Positions 7,567 to 16,088 are shown, counted from the stretch's first letter. The stretch is 64,000 bases of DNA from UBA5239 sp040394635 (GCA_040394635.1 JBEBRW010000016.1:1-64000), one strand, 5' to 3'. The notes: generated by a model not told the origin, from the letters alone. Program-made: numbers and translations.

Positions 7567-8988
7567 ATGGGCTCCGGCAAACTGGCAAGACATGAAGAAA
7601 CCTATTTTGATACGGTGCGCGGCATGTGCCGGAGTTGCCGGCAAATCGTTCCAGCCTGGATTTCGTTCCGTGATGACAAGGTTTATCAGCAATCGACCTG
7701 TCCGCAATGCGGCCCCGGACGCGATACCTTGATTTCGATCAGCAAAGACGACTACCTGTTCCACCTCGGGCAAGGCATGCCGGACGAATCGCCGGTTCCC
7801 GGTGCACAACCGTCCCGCCATGGTTGCCCGTTTGACTGCGGGCCCTGTCGAATGCATGCTTCGCGCTGCCGGTTACCGGTGTTTTCGATTACCAACGCTT
7901 GTAACATGCAGTGCCGTCACTGTTTCACCTACAACCGCCCGGACAAGTTGTATTTCATCAGTGAGGACGAAATGCGGCGGACATTGGACACTATGCTGCA
8001 GGCCTCGGGCGGACACGTCGACCTGGTCAATATTACCGGCGGCGAGCCGACTTTACACCCCGAGCTCCTGCGAATGCTCGATTTGTGTAAGCGTCCGGAG
8101 ATCGGGCGAGTCACCATGAATTCAAATGGCATTCGTCTGGCACAGGACAAAGAATTATGCACGGCGCTGGCGGAACGCAATGTCTGCGTGGTGCTCTCCG
8201 TCAATGGTTTTGACGATGAAACGTTGCGGTTTTTCCACGACACGCCGGGCATCGGCAAAATCAAGCACCAAGCGATTAAGAACCTGACCGAAGCCGGCTG
8301 TCGGATGACATTGCTTAATGTACTGGCGCGCGGCGTCAACGAGGAATTTGCCGGGCAACTTCTCGACATGATGTTGGATAACGATTTGATCTTGAATTTG
8401 AATTTCCAGACGCTCACCTATACAGGACAAGGCGGTGGCCGTTTGCCCGAGCCGCGACAGATTCCGGCGGACGAGGCGGCGGCGATTATTGCTGCTCATT
8501 CCAAAGGGCGGCTGAAAGCGGAGGATTTTCAGCCCCGGCCCGATGCGCATTTCCTGTGTTACCGCAATTGCTGGCTGTTGAAACACGATGACGAATTGAT
8601 GCCGTTCCGGCGCTTTGCGTCCGAGGAGGAGTTGGCAAGGCTCGGCCATGGCGGTTATCTCTTGCATGCGGGTGAATCGTCGCAGATTTTTCGTGCGGCA
8701 ATCGACCGCATTTATGTCGAGGGACGCGACGATGAATGCCGCTTTTTCCGCCGTATTCTGAACGAGTTGTATCCGGAGCAGACCATCGGTGAATTCGAGC
8801 GGCAGAAACGCGCCGAAAAGTTCGTCCGTTCGATCTATATCCATGCGCACATGGATGAGGACAACTTCGATGCCTCGCGGGTCTGCGGCTGCCCGGATCA
8901 GGTGCCGACTCCGGAGGGGAAAATGATTTCCGCCTGCGCCTACAACCTCTTTTATCGTCAGAAGGATGAACGCTTTTATGTCGAATAA
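7567..8988 (+). CDS. Radical SAM enzyme, Tes/MJ0619-like (copy A)
   Basis: A 473-residue multi-cluster radical SAM protein. N-terminal zinc ribbon: Cys21/24 and Cys45/48. Then a Cys87-91-94-101 group (HGCPFDCGPCRMHASRC) directly before the SAM [4Fe-4S] motif Cys112-x3-Cys116-x2-Cys119 (NACNMQCRHC). TGGEPTLHP is the SAM-binding GGE. The C-terminus (FVRSIYIHAHMDEDNFDASR, then VCGCPD and ISACAYN) matches the layout I recall for MJ0619/Tes, the archaeal enzyme that couples lipid-chain carbons. Known for the family: C-C or C-S bond formation at unactivated carbons. Inferred: action on the ACP-bound chain or its lipid product. A paralogue lies at 11526. Confidence 0.75.
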   Translation: MGSGKLARHEETYFDTVRGMCRSCRQIVPAWISFRDDKVYQQSTCPQCGPGRDTLISISKDDYLFHLGQGMPDESPVPGAQPSRHGCPFDCGPCRMHASRCRLPVFSITNACNMQCRHCFTYNRPDKLYFISEDEMRRTLDTMLQASGGHVDLVNITGGEPTLHPELLRMLDLCKRPEIGRVTMNSNGIRLAQDKELCTALAERNVCVVLSVNGFDDETLRFFHDTPGIGKIKHQAIKNLTEAGCRMTLLNVLARGVNEEFAGQLLDMMLDNDLILNLNFQTLTYTGQGGGRLPEPRQIPADEAAAIIAAHSKGRLKAEDFQPRPDAHFLCYRNCWLLKHDDELMPFRRFASEEELARLGHGGYLLHAGESSQIFRAAIDRIYVEGRDDECRFFRRILNELYPEQTIGEFERQKRAEKFVRSIYIHAHMDEDNFDASRVCGCPDQVPTPEGKMISACAYNLFYRQKDERFYVE

Positions 8989-9517
8989 ACAACAGGACCG
9001 GCAACGCCTAAAAGAACACCTGAACTGCGGGACGACCGAACCGTTTATCCTGCGGCAGGAGGAGTGCGATTATTGTGCCTGTTACCTGCTGCTGTACGGA
9101 CTGGGCGGACAGTTGACGATGATGTGGCGTTTTTTCTGCTGCAAGCTGGCTGAATTGTGTGTATTCGGCGCGCTCAAGAATATCTTCTACCGGCTGGCCG
9201 GAGTCAAGATCGGCTGTAATGTGGTGATTGCACCCGGCGTGGTGTTGGATTATCTCTCGTGCAACCTGATTACGCTTGAGGATGGCTGCGTGATCGGCAT
9301 GGGGGCAATGATCCTGACCCATGAATACACGCCTTCGGAATCACGAATCGGGCGGGTTTGCATCGGACACAATGCGGTGATCGGAGCCCGGGCGGTAATC
9401 CGTTCCGGGGTAACGGTCGGCGACGGCGCGACGGTAGGGATGATGAGTCTGGTGACCAGAGACGTGCCGCCGGGCGCAACCGTAATTGGCGTATCGGCAA
9501 AGGAGTTGCAGCGATGA
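8978..9517 (+). CDS. Hexapeptide-repeat acyltransferase
   Basis: A 179-residue left-handed beta-helix protein: repeated [VI]-x-x-G units from about residue 70 (GCNVVIAPGVVLDY, GCVIGMGAMILTH, HNAVIGARAVIRSGVTVGDG) ending PPGATVIGVSAKEL, typical of trimeric acetyl/acyltransferases such as WbbJ/CysE relatives. The expected imidazole is probably the His of ILTHEYTP. ATG 8978 is used; ATG 8966 in the same frame is too close to its AAGG. It overlaps the upstream radical SAM gene. In this operon it could transfer the finished acyl chain or acetylate a head group. Confidence 0.75.
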   Translation: MSNKQQDRQRLKEHLNCGTTEPFILRQEECDYCACYLLLYGLGGQLTMMWRFFCCKLAELCVFGALKNIFYRLAGVKIGCNVVIAPGVVLDYLSCNLITLEDGCVIGMGAMILTHEYTPSESRIGRVCIGHNAVIGARAVIRSGVTVGDGATVGMMSLVTRDVPPGATVIGVSAKELQR

Positions 9518-10515
9518 GCTTGAAAAACTATTTGCTGAACTATCTTTCGCTTAAGCTCGGCCGCCCGGCAGTTCGCCCGTTGCTTTTTTCGTATTATATC
9601 ACTCACCAATGTAATTTGAATTGCTTTTACTGTAGCGACGGCCTGGGGAATCCTTTCAAGGCGGACCCGATTCCCGAGATGAGCACCGAAGACACCATGA
9701 AGATGATTTGGATATTGTCCAAATCCAGCAATACGTTGGACATCACCGGCGGCGAGCCGCTGTTGCGTCAAGATCTCGAACAGATTCTATCCGCTGCCAA
9801 AAATTGCGGTATGCGGACGATGTTGAACACCAATGGAATAGGATTGGATGAGCGCCCGGAAGTTTTGCGGCAGGCGGATGTCGTTGTAATCAGTTTGGAT
9901 GCTCTTGATGAAGAGAAAATAATGATGATGGCCGGGGGCTCACAAGAAGACGCGCGGGCCATTCGGCGAGGAGTGGATGCGGCAGTGAAGAGCGGCAGAA
10001 AAGTCGTGTTGAGCACTGTCGCCACGCCACAGAATTTGAAAGACGCGGGCGAAGTGCTGGATTATGCCATGCGGAACCGTTTGGGGTTTCATATTTCGCC
10101 TCAGCTGATCGGCACGCAGGCAGCCCCGGAGCTGCGTGACAACGCCGAATACCGGGCGTTGATCGACCGGGTGATCCGGGCCAAGAAATCCGGCGGCGGC
10201 GTGTTGGGCGTGGAGGCGTATCTGAATGGCATAAGGGATTTTGCGCCTTACAACTGCCAGCCGCTGCTGATGATGGTGATCCGCCCCGACGGCCATTTGT
10301 ATTATCCGTGCCTCGAACAGAAATTTGCTCCGGTTTGTGTTAATGATTTCAATTCCTATGAAGAAGCGCTGGCGGAGGCGAAACGTATGCATGGGCCCTT
10401 GACTGATTGCGCGGAGAGTTGTCATATTTTCTGTCATATGGGCTTGTCGCTGCTGCAACGGCATTTGCGGCAGGCCATCGGAGAGGGGAGGCACTGGCGT
10501 TATGTGGCGGGATGA
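9514..10515 (+). CDS. Radical SAM protein (third-type, HpnH/SPASM-like)
   Basis: A 333-residue radical SAM enzyme. The [4Fe-4S] triad is Cys33-x3-Cys37-x2-Cys40 (THQCNLNCFYC) and the SAM motif is TGGEPLLR. The C-terminus holds further Cys (NCQPLL, YYPCLEQ, DCAESCHIFC) that could ligate an auxiliary cluster. The short basic N-terminus has an amphipathic stretch (YLLNYLSLKLGRPAVRPLLF), suggesting membrane association. It starts in an ATGA overlap and overlaps the next radical SAM gene by 14 nt. Substrate unknown; hydroxylated or cyclised lipid intermediates are inferred from context only. Confidence 0.75.
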   Translation: MSLKNYLLNYLSLKLGRPAVRPLLFSYYITHQCNLNCFYCSDGLGNPFKADPIPEMSTEDTMKMIWILSKSSNTLDITGGEPLLRQDLEQILSAAKNCGMRTMLNTNGIGLDERPEVLRQADVVVISLDALDEEKIMMMAGGSQEDARAIRRGVDAAVKSGRKVVLSTVATPQNLKDAGEVLDYAMRNRLGFHISPQLIGTQAAPELRDNAEYRALIDRVIRAKKSGGGVLGVEAYLNGIRDFAPYNCQPLLMMVIRPDGHLYYPCLEQKFAPVCVNDFNSYEEALAEAKRMHGPLTDCAESCHIFCHMGLSLLQRHLRQAIGEGRHWRYVAG

Positions 10516-11545
10516 ACTGTTTTATCATCGGCGCGGCTGGAATCTGATGAAGAATTTTCTGCTGAAGCGCCCGATCAACGTCAACTTGCAAGTGACGTGG
10601 AAATGCAATTTCCGTTGTCAGGTGTGCGACTTCTGGAAGCCGGAATTTCTCGAACAGCATGGCAAAAACGAGCTCAGCCTGGAACAGATTGAGTTCATCG
10701 GCAAGACACTGCATCGTCACTACGGCTGCAATATCATTTCGCTCTCCGGCGGCGAGCCCCTGATGCGCCGCGACCTCGATCAGGTCATCAGCATTCTGAA
10801 TCGGACCGGCCACTTCCCGATCCTGATCACCAACGGTTACTGGGTGGACGAAACGCGGGCGAGGGAGATTCAGCACGCGGGGCTGCAGGAAATTTCGGTG
10901 TCGCTGGATTACGCGGACCCGGCGAAACACGACGCCCAGCGCGGCGTCCCCGGTGCTTTCGACCGGGCCGTCAAGGCGTTGGAACTGCTGAACAAATACC
11001 GCCCGAAACCGCGTAACCGGGTGCACATGATTTCGATCCTGATGGACGACAATCTCGACCAGATCGAGCCCCTGATCAAGCTCGCGCGCGAGCTCGGCGT
11101 AACCTATATGGTGAACCTGTATTCCTGTTGCCGGGGGACCAAGGAACAGCACCTGCCGGGGCATTCCGTGACGGAGTTCCTGTTGGACCTCAAACGGCGT
11201 TATCCGGAGTTTATCACCATGACCAGCTATATCGAGCGTTTCGACCGGGCAATCAGCGAGGGGGGCATCGGTGAATGCCAGGGTGGCAGACTCTTTTTCA
11301 ATATCGACAGTAACGGTGACATTTCGCGCTGCATCGACACCGTGGGCGAGAGCGCCGGCAACATCTTCCATGACGATCTGTCGGGCGTTCTCCGCAAACT
11401 ATGTGAGGAAACGGCGAAAGATCATTGCGCCGATTGCTGGACCAGTTGCCGCGGTTTCGCCGAGTGCATGTACAAGAAACCGCGCCTCCGTCAATATCGT
11501 GAATTTCTAAATTCGGTGAAGCCATATGCTCAAAAAACTGATTGA
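10502..11545 (+). CDS. Radical SAM/SPASM protein
   Basis: A 347-residue radical SAM enzyme with Cys35-x3-Cys39-x2-Cys42 (WKCNFRCQVC) and SGGEPLMRRD. The C-terminal region (RCIDTVGESAG, then CEETAKDHCADCWTSCRGFAEC) has the cysteine spacing of a SPASM-type auxiliary cluster domain. A start at ATG 10547 (MKNFLLKRP) is also possible; it would remove 15 residues and the overlap with the gene before. It overlaps the next gene by 20 nt. Radical SAM/SPASM enzymes modify peptides, sugars and lipids; the substrate here is not readable from sequence. Confidence 0.75.
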   Translation: MWRDELFYHRRGWNLMKNFLLKRPINVNLQVTWKCNFRCQVCDFWKPEFLEQHGKNELSLEQIEFIGKTLHRHYGCNIISLSGGEPLMRRDLDQVISILNRTGHFPILITNGYWVDETRAREIQHAGLQEISVSLDYADPAKHDAQRGVPGAFDRAVKALELLNKYRPKPRNRVHMISILMDDNLDQIEPLIKLARELGVTYMVNLYSCCRGTKEQHLPGHSVTEFLLDLKRRYPEFITMTSYIERFDRAISEGGIGECQGGRLFFNIDSNGDISRCIDTVGESAGNIFHDDLSGVLRKLCEETAKDHCADCWTSCRGFAECMYKKPRLRQYREFLNSVKPYAQKTD

Positions 11546-12938
11546 AACCGGAACCGGCCTCTGCCCGCAATGCGGCCGGACCATTCTCATGAAATTGCAG
11601 GAGCGCGAGGATGGCGCCGTGTGGTTCGATAAATTCTGCCCGGACTGTGGGGCTTCGGAGGTGTGCGCCTACAGCAGTGCCGCCGATTATGCCGCGCGCC
11701 GCAAGGTGGTCGTCCCCGCGCTGATTCCGAACGCGTTCGCCGGGGATGCCGGTAAACCTTGCCCGGAGGGCTGCGGCTTTTGTTCGCGGCACGAGCAGCA
11801 CCTCTGCATGCCGATTGTCGAGATCACTTCGCGTTGCAATATGACTTGTCCGGTCTGCCTGAATTCCTCCGGCGGCAATTCGCCGGATATGACGCTGGCA
11901 GAATTCAACCATATCCTCGATAAACTGTTGGAAGCCGAGGACCAGATCGACCTGCTCAATATCTCCGGCGGCGAACCGCTGCTGCATCCGAAAATCCTGC
12001 TGATTGTCGATGCCGCACTCGCACGGGAAGGCGTGGTCAAGGTCAGTATTTCCACCAACGGTTTGCTGTTGCTGGAAAATCCGATGCTGCTGCGCGAACT
12101 GAAGAAACGCGACGTGGTTTTGTCGCTGCAATTCGATGGATTCAACGAAGACGTCAATCAGAAAATGCGCGGGCGTGAATTGAATGTTTTTCACCGGCGT
12201 CTGTTCAAGGTTCTGGCCATGTCCGATATGAATTGCTCCATCACATTTACACTCGCCGGGGAGTGGAATGCTGCGGAACTGAACAGCGCTTTTGAACTGC
12301 TGTTTACTCACGACAATATCGTCAGCATGATGATCCAGCCGATGGCGTTCACCGGGCGCGGCTCCAACTTGCGAGGCGAGACTTCCCATTTCGATGTGGC
12401 GGCCACGCTCAAGCAGATCGATGCCTACGGTGCGCCGTTCGTGGCCGCCAGGGATTTCGCGCCGCTGCCATGCAGTCACCCATTGTGCTTTTCGCTGGCG
12501 TATTTTCTCAAACTCGACTCCGGACGCTTCGTGCCGCTGAACAAAATCATCGATGCCCGGACGTTATTACAACAGGCCGCCAACAAGGTCGTTTTCGGCC
12601 TCAATGCCGACGAACACAGCGAGCTGAAAGACATGGTGTACCAGCTTTGGGCGGAGTCCTCCAGCGAGGCTGATGAAGTGCTCACTACTTTAAAGTGGCT
12701 GCTGAAAAATTATACCGAGCCGAAAACGCAATGCAGCTGCAAATGCTTCAACCCGCGACAGGCGTTTAACCTGATGGAACGCGAGATCAAGTCGGTGTAT
12801 ATTCACGCTTTCATGGACCGCGATACATTCGACCTTGCGAGGGTACGCCGTTGTTGCCAGGCTTACGCCTTGCCGGATGGACGGCTGATCCCGTGCTGCG
12901 CCCGGAACAATGTCAATGCGGAGGGTGTCGGGCGATGA
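11526..12938 (+). CDS. Radical SAM enzyme, Tes/MJ0619-like (copy B)
   Basis: A 470-residue paralogue of the protein at 7567 and closer to the Tes pattern. Zinc ribbon Cys13/16 and Cys38/41; Cys79-83-86-94 (PCPEGCGFCSRHEQHLC); SAM cluster Cys104-108-111 (SRCNMTCPVC); SGGEPLLHP. A central LPCSHPLCFSLAYFL and the C-terminal SVYIHAFMDRDTFDLARVRR, CCQAYALPDGRLIPCC complete the family layout. The family joins or functionalises unactivated lipid carbons. Two copies with different C-terminal cysteines suggest two successive or two different radical steps on one chain. It ends in an ATGA overlap with the next gene. Confidence 0.78.
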   Translation: MLKKLIETGTGLCPQCGRTILMKLQEREDGAVWFDKFCPDCGASEVCAYSSAADYAARRKVVVPALIPNAFAGDAGKPCPEGCGFCSRHEQHLCMPIVEITSRCNMTCPVCLNSSGGNSPDMTLAEFNHILDKLLEAEDQIDLLNISGGEPLLHPKILLIVDAALAREGVVKVSISTNGLLLLENPMLLRELKKRDVVLSLQFDGFNEDVNQKMRGRELNVFHRRLFKVLAMSDMNCSITFTLAGEWNAAELNSAFELLFTHDNIVSMMIQPMAFTGRGSNLRGETSHFDVAATLKQIDAYGAPFVAARDFAPLPCSHPLCFSLAYFLKLDSGRFVPLNKIIDARTLLQQAANKVVFGLNADEHSELKDMVYQLWAESSSEADEVLTTLKWLLKNYTEPKTQCSCKCFNPRQAFNLMEREIKSVYIHAFMDRDTFDLARVRRCCQAYALPDGRLIPCCARNNVNAEGVGR

Positions 12939-13621
12939 TTCGCAAGTACTGGCAAATCGGTTTAAATGTTTTCCTGTGCGATTTCTTCCTTGATTTCACC
13001 GTGCATCAGTTTCACCAGTCACTGACCGGCGAGGGAGTGCGCTACGGGCTGGACTGGTACCGGATTTACTGGGATTTCGACTGGCTGAACGCGGAGTGGT
13101 CGCGCCTGCGGATTGTCGACTGGTCGTTCCGGCTGCAGAACCTGATCATGTGTCTGTTTCTGCTGATCCGCACGTTTCACCGTCAGGTCGACAAAAATGT
13201 CTTGCATCAACTGGTGGCATTGGGTGCGTTTTTCAGCGGAGCTTTCCTGATGATCGGCGGGCGGCAACCGGAGGGATTTGGACTGATCGCGGCGACGGTG
13301 CTGGTACTCGCGGCGAATTTACTGGGAATCGTCAGTTTATTGAGTTTGAACCGCAGTTTCGGGATTCTGATTGCCCGCCGCGAGATCAAAACCGGCGGGG
13401 TTTACCGCCTTGTCCGGCATCCGATGTACGATAGTGATATGCTGCTGCGGATCGGTTTTCTGACCGGGTATTTTTCGCCGGTGAATCTGCTGCTGGTAAT
13501 GGTATCGCTGTCGCTGTATATTATCCGGGCCCGGCTGGAAGAGAAATTCCTGCTGCAGAACGCCGAGTATCAGGCTTATGCGGAACGGGTCAAATGGCGC
13601 TTCATACCGGGTGTTTACTGA
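12935..13621 (+). CDS. ICMT/PEMT-like membrane methyltransferase
   Basis: A 228-residue multi-pass membrane protein. Helices are visible around residues 9-27, 70-82, 91-108, 112-132 and 175-195. The C-terminal signature GVYRLVRHPMYDSDMLLRIG with EEKFLLQNAEYQAYAERVKW is that of isoprenylcysteine carboxyl methyltransferase and phospholipid methyltransferase relatives, which methylate membrane-embedded substrates with SAM. In the operon it could make a methyl ester or methylate a lipid head group, a fitting last step. It is followed by a strong AGGAGG for the desulfurase gene. Confidence 0.72.
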   Translation: MIRKYWQIGLNVFLCDFFLDFTVHQFHQSLTGEGVRYGLDWYRIYWDFDWLNAEWSRLRIVDWSFRLQNLIMCLFLLIRTFHRQVDKNVLHQLVALGAFFSGAFLMIGGRQPEGFGLIAATVLVLAANLLGIVSLLSLNRSFGILIARREIKTGGVYRLVRHPMYDSDMLLRIGFLTGYFSPVNLLLVMVSLSLYIIRARLEEKFLLQNAEYQAYAERVKWRFIPGVY

Positions 13622-13634
13622 GGAGGTTCCGGAC

Positions 13635-15077
13635 ATGTTTATTCGCAAGATTTATCTGGATCACAATGCCACGACGTTTCCGGCTCCGGAAGTCCGGCGG
13701 AAAGTACGGGAAGTCATGCGCAAAGCCGGCGGCAATCCCTCCAGTCTGCACACGGTCGGCCGTGCTGCCCGCGGTGAAGTCGAAGCCGCCCGCCGTTCGA
13801 TTGCCGGGCTGTTGAATTGCGACCCTGATCATATCATTTTCACCTCCGGCGGCACCGAGGCGAATAATACCATCCTGAAAGGTGTGTTCGGTAGTTCCGG
13901 GACGCTGGTTACTACCGCCATCGAGCACGAGTCGATCATCGGCAGTACCGAGCAGTTGCGTAAACGCGGCTTCAAGGTCGTCGTTGTTCCGGCGGGCAAA
14001 GACGGCCGGGTTCGCATAGATGACATTGCCGCGGCCCTGACACCGGATACAAAACTGGTTTCCGTAATGCATGCCAACAATGAAACCGGCGCGGTCAACC
14101 CCGTCGCGGAAATCGGCGCGTTGTGCCGCAGCCGGGGCATTCTGTTTCATACTGATGCGGTACAGTCTTTCGGCAAGATTTCAACGGATGTCGATGAATT
14201 GAACTGTGATTTCTTGAGTTGTTCCGCGCACAAGATCAATGGTCCGAAGGGGATCGGCGCCATGTACTTGCGCGATCGTACCCTGCTTGAACCGCTGATC
14301 TACGGCGGCGACCAGGAACATGCCTTTCGTGCCGGTACGGAAAACGTATTCGCCATTGCCGGGTTCGGCATCGCCGCAGAGCTGAAAAAACGCTCCATGA
14401 ACGACGATTTCAACCACCTGAGCGAATGGCGGCATGAGTTTCTCGATGGTTTGCGGAAAATCTTCCCGGAGCTCGTCGTCAATGACGCTCCGGCTGAAGC
14501 GCAATTGCCCGGCACATTGAGCCTGACCTTTCCGGGATTCAGCAATTTGAATATACTGGCGGGGTTGGACTGCTACGAGATCGAAGTATCAATCGGCTCG
14601 GCGTGTACGGCGGACCGTATCGTGCCCTCGCATGTTCTGCTGGGAATGGGGCACACGGAAGAATATGCGCTCTCGACCATCCGCATCAGCGCCGGGCCAT
14701 CCAACAATCGGAAGGACCTCCGTTATACGCTGAACGTTTTGAAGAAATTACTCCGCAGTCCCGTGACCGGCTTCGAATACCTGATGCCGGAACACCTGAC
14801 CCCCGAACGCTGCCGCTCGGCCTACGTCATCGATATTCGCTGGCCCTACGAACGCATGCTGGCTGCATCCCTGCCGGAAGCCCGCGAAGTAAATGCGCTG
14901 GCCTTTGAAAACTGGAGCCGCAAAGTACCTTCCGGTCAGGAGATCATCATGCTTTGCTCCACCGGCATAATCTCCGGCCTGAACGGCTACAAGTTGGTCA
15001 TGAAAGGGCACAAGAATGTGAAAGTAATCTATGGCGGTTACAACGCCTACCGCAATTTAAACCGACCGGGAAATTAA
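13635..15077 (+). CDS. Cysteine desulfurase-rhodanese fusion
   Basis: A 480-residue fusion. Residues 1-385 are a NifS/IscS-type PLP enzyme: Lys200 in SCSAHKINGPKG binds PLP, and Cys324 in IGSACTADR is the sulfur-carrying residue. Residues about 395-480 form a rhodanese domain with the active Cys441 in MLCSTGIISG. Sulfur could pass from Cys324 to Cys441 as persulfide. As the last gene of an operon with four radical SAM enzymes it most likely supplies sulfur for their Fe-S clusters; a role in putting sulfur into the product is the alternative. AGGAGG at 13621-13626 gives optimal spacing. Confidence 0.85.
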   Translation: MFIRKIYLDHNATTFPAPEVRRKVREVMRKAGGNPSSLHTVGRAARGEVEAARRSIAGLLNCDPDHIIFTSGGTEANNTILKGVFGSSGTLVTTAIEHESIIGSTEQLRKRGFKVVVVPAGKDGRVRIDDIAAALTPDTKLVSVMHANNETGAVNPVAEIGALCRSRGILFHTDAVQSFGKISTDVDELNCDFLSCSAHKINGPKGIGAMYLRDRTLLEPLIYGGDQEHAFRAGTENVFAIAGFGIAAELKKRSMNDDFNHLSEWRHEFLDGLRKIFPELVVNDAPAEAQLPGTLSLTFPGFSNLNILAGLDCYEIEVSIGSACTADRIVPSHVLLGMGHTEEYALSTIRISAGPSNNRKDLRYTLNVLKKLLRSPVTGFEYLMPEHLTPERCRSAYVIDIRWPYERMLAASLPEAREVNALAFENWSRKVPSGQEIIMLCSTGIISGLNGYKLVMKGHKNVKVIYGGYNAYRNLNRPGN

Positions 15078-15170
15078 CTTGGAATTAGCTTGCATTTGCC
15101 GGTACCACGTCTATATGTAGATATAGTGACACAACCATGTGTTGGAAGCCATATAAAAGCGGGTTGCCAT

Positions 15171-15213
15171 TTGGTACCGTTTGAAGGTTTCAAAGTACCG
15201 AAAGGTGCCTTTT
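15171..15213. repeat. Palindromic repeat, right copy
   Basis: At 15173-15199 GGTACCGTTTGAA and TTTCAAAGTACC face each other as a near-perfect hairpin, followed by CCGAAAGGTGCCTTTT (15198-15213), identical to 1868-1883. The two units are in reversed order relative to the left copy, as expected if both were cut from a longer tandem array. Confidence 0.5.
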
Positions 15214-15325
15214 CCGTTCGTCGGAAAACCCACAATAGCAAAAAGCTAATTCCGGGAAAATCCGTTGAAGCGAAAGTATTTCCGATGATTTTCGAGGTTA
15301 AATGACGAAAGCGGGCGGCTGATGT

Positions 15326-15336
15326 CCTCTCCGCCA
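15326..15336 (+). other. Short tRNA-Ser 3'-end match
   Basis: CCTCTCCGCCA, in the same orientation as the fragment at 1831-1849, with the following T also shared. Only 11-12 bp match, so this is weak alone. Together with the repeat shared by both ends it could mark an old attachment site on the far side of the acyl/radical-SAM operon. Confidence 0.25.
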
Positions 15337-15572
15337 TATCACTCTTTACTCCAGTGATTTACGCTCAAAACAAGATTCAGAATCCGGCTTTTCGCGCTTT
15401 CAAAAATCAGTTTCCCCGGATTTTGGTACAAGCCTTGGGCCAAAAAATCTGTAGCAGGATAGTTCAAGATGATTTCGGAAATTATGGATTTTCCGGCTTG
15501 AGTTTTTCAGGACTGAAATTAATTTATGATTGCAGAAGTCAATAACTTTATATCAGGCGATCATTTAAGACT

Positions 15573-16088
15573 ATGAAAAAACTACCGGCGTTTGAACAAT
15601 GGTTTTACCGAGAAAACTATGAGTCCCTTGATTACCGAATCCGGTTCGGGGAAAATGAAGGGCATGACGCAATTTATCTGTCCAGTTATCTTCATGATGC
15701 CAGGTTCAATCTGGAAAAAATAGTTTGCCGTCGAAACCGATTGATTATTCCGTTGGAACGGGATACCTGGGAATTAACGGAAGGCACTATTTTCGATGCC
15801 TTGGGATATATTCAAGGAGAATTGACAATTTATCCAGTCAGAAAGATGGAAGATTATGCAATTACGCTACCGCTCGACTGGCTGAACAATCCGGAAGCAG
15901 CTTACCCCAACGTGTCCATGAATTCGTTGAAACTGGATCGAACCGGTGTTGGAATATTCCTGACGCTGCAAGGCGTATTCTTTCAGATAAAAATTCGTCT
16001 GGATTTGGAAAAAGCCTCCATCCGCTATCGTGACACCGGGATATTGTTCAGCCATCAAACCGGCAGGCCCGCCAATCATGAAATTTGA
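15573..16088 (+). CDS. Hypothetical protein
   Basis: A 171-residue protein without signal peptide or membrane helix. Predicted mostly beta: DAIYLSSYLHDARFNLEKIV, RLIIPLERDTWEL, GELTIYPVRK, GIFLTLQGVFFQIKIRLDLE. No motif or family recognised. It overlaps the peptidase-like gene downstream by 11 nt, so the two are probably cotranscribed. Confidence 0.6.
   Translation: MKKLPAFEQWFYRENYESLDYRIRFGENEGHDAIYLSSYLHDARFNLEKIVCRRNRLIIPLERDTWELTEGTIFDALGYIQGELTIYPVRKMEDYAITLPLDWLNNPEAAYPNVSMNSLKLDRTGVGIFLTLQGVFFQIKIRLDLEKASIRYRDTGILFSHQTGRPANHEI

Larger units (their letters stand above)
15078..15572. other. Gene-free stretch after the operon
   Basis: It holds the palindromic repeat (15171-15213) and a short tRNA-Ser-end match (15326-15336). 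Short open frames here lack ribosome sites and run through the repeat. No convincing terminator for the upstream operon is seen. Confidence 0.5.

Noticed and set aside
15171..15213. Rho-independent terminator for the acyl/radical-SAM operon
   Set aside because: The hairpins are real, but neither is followed by a clean T run, and one unit recurs at 1868 upstream of the operon, so a repeat explains them better.
15090..15305. Open frame of 71 codons after the large operon
   Set aside because: It reads through the palindromic repeat, so its translation reflects the repeat rather than a gene.
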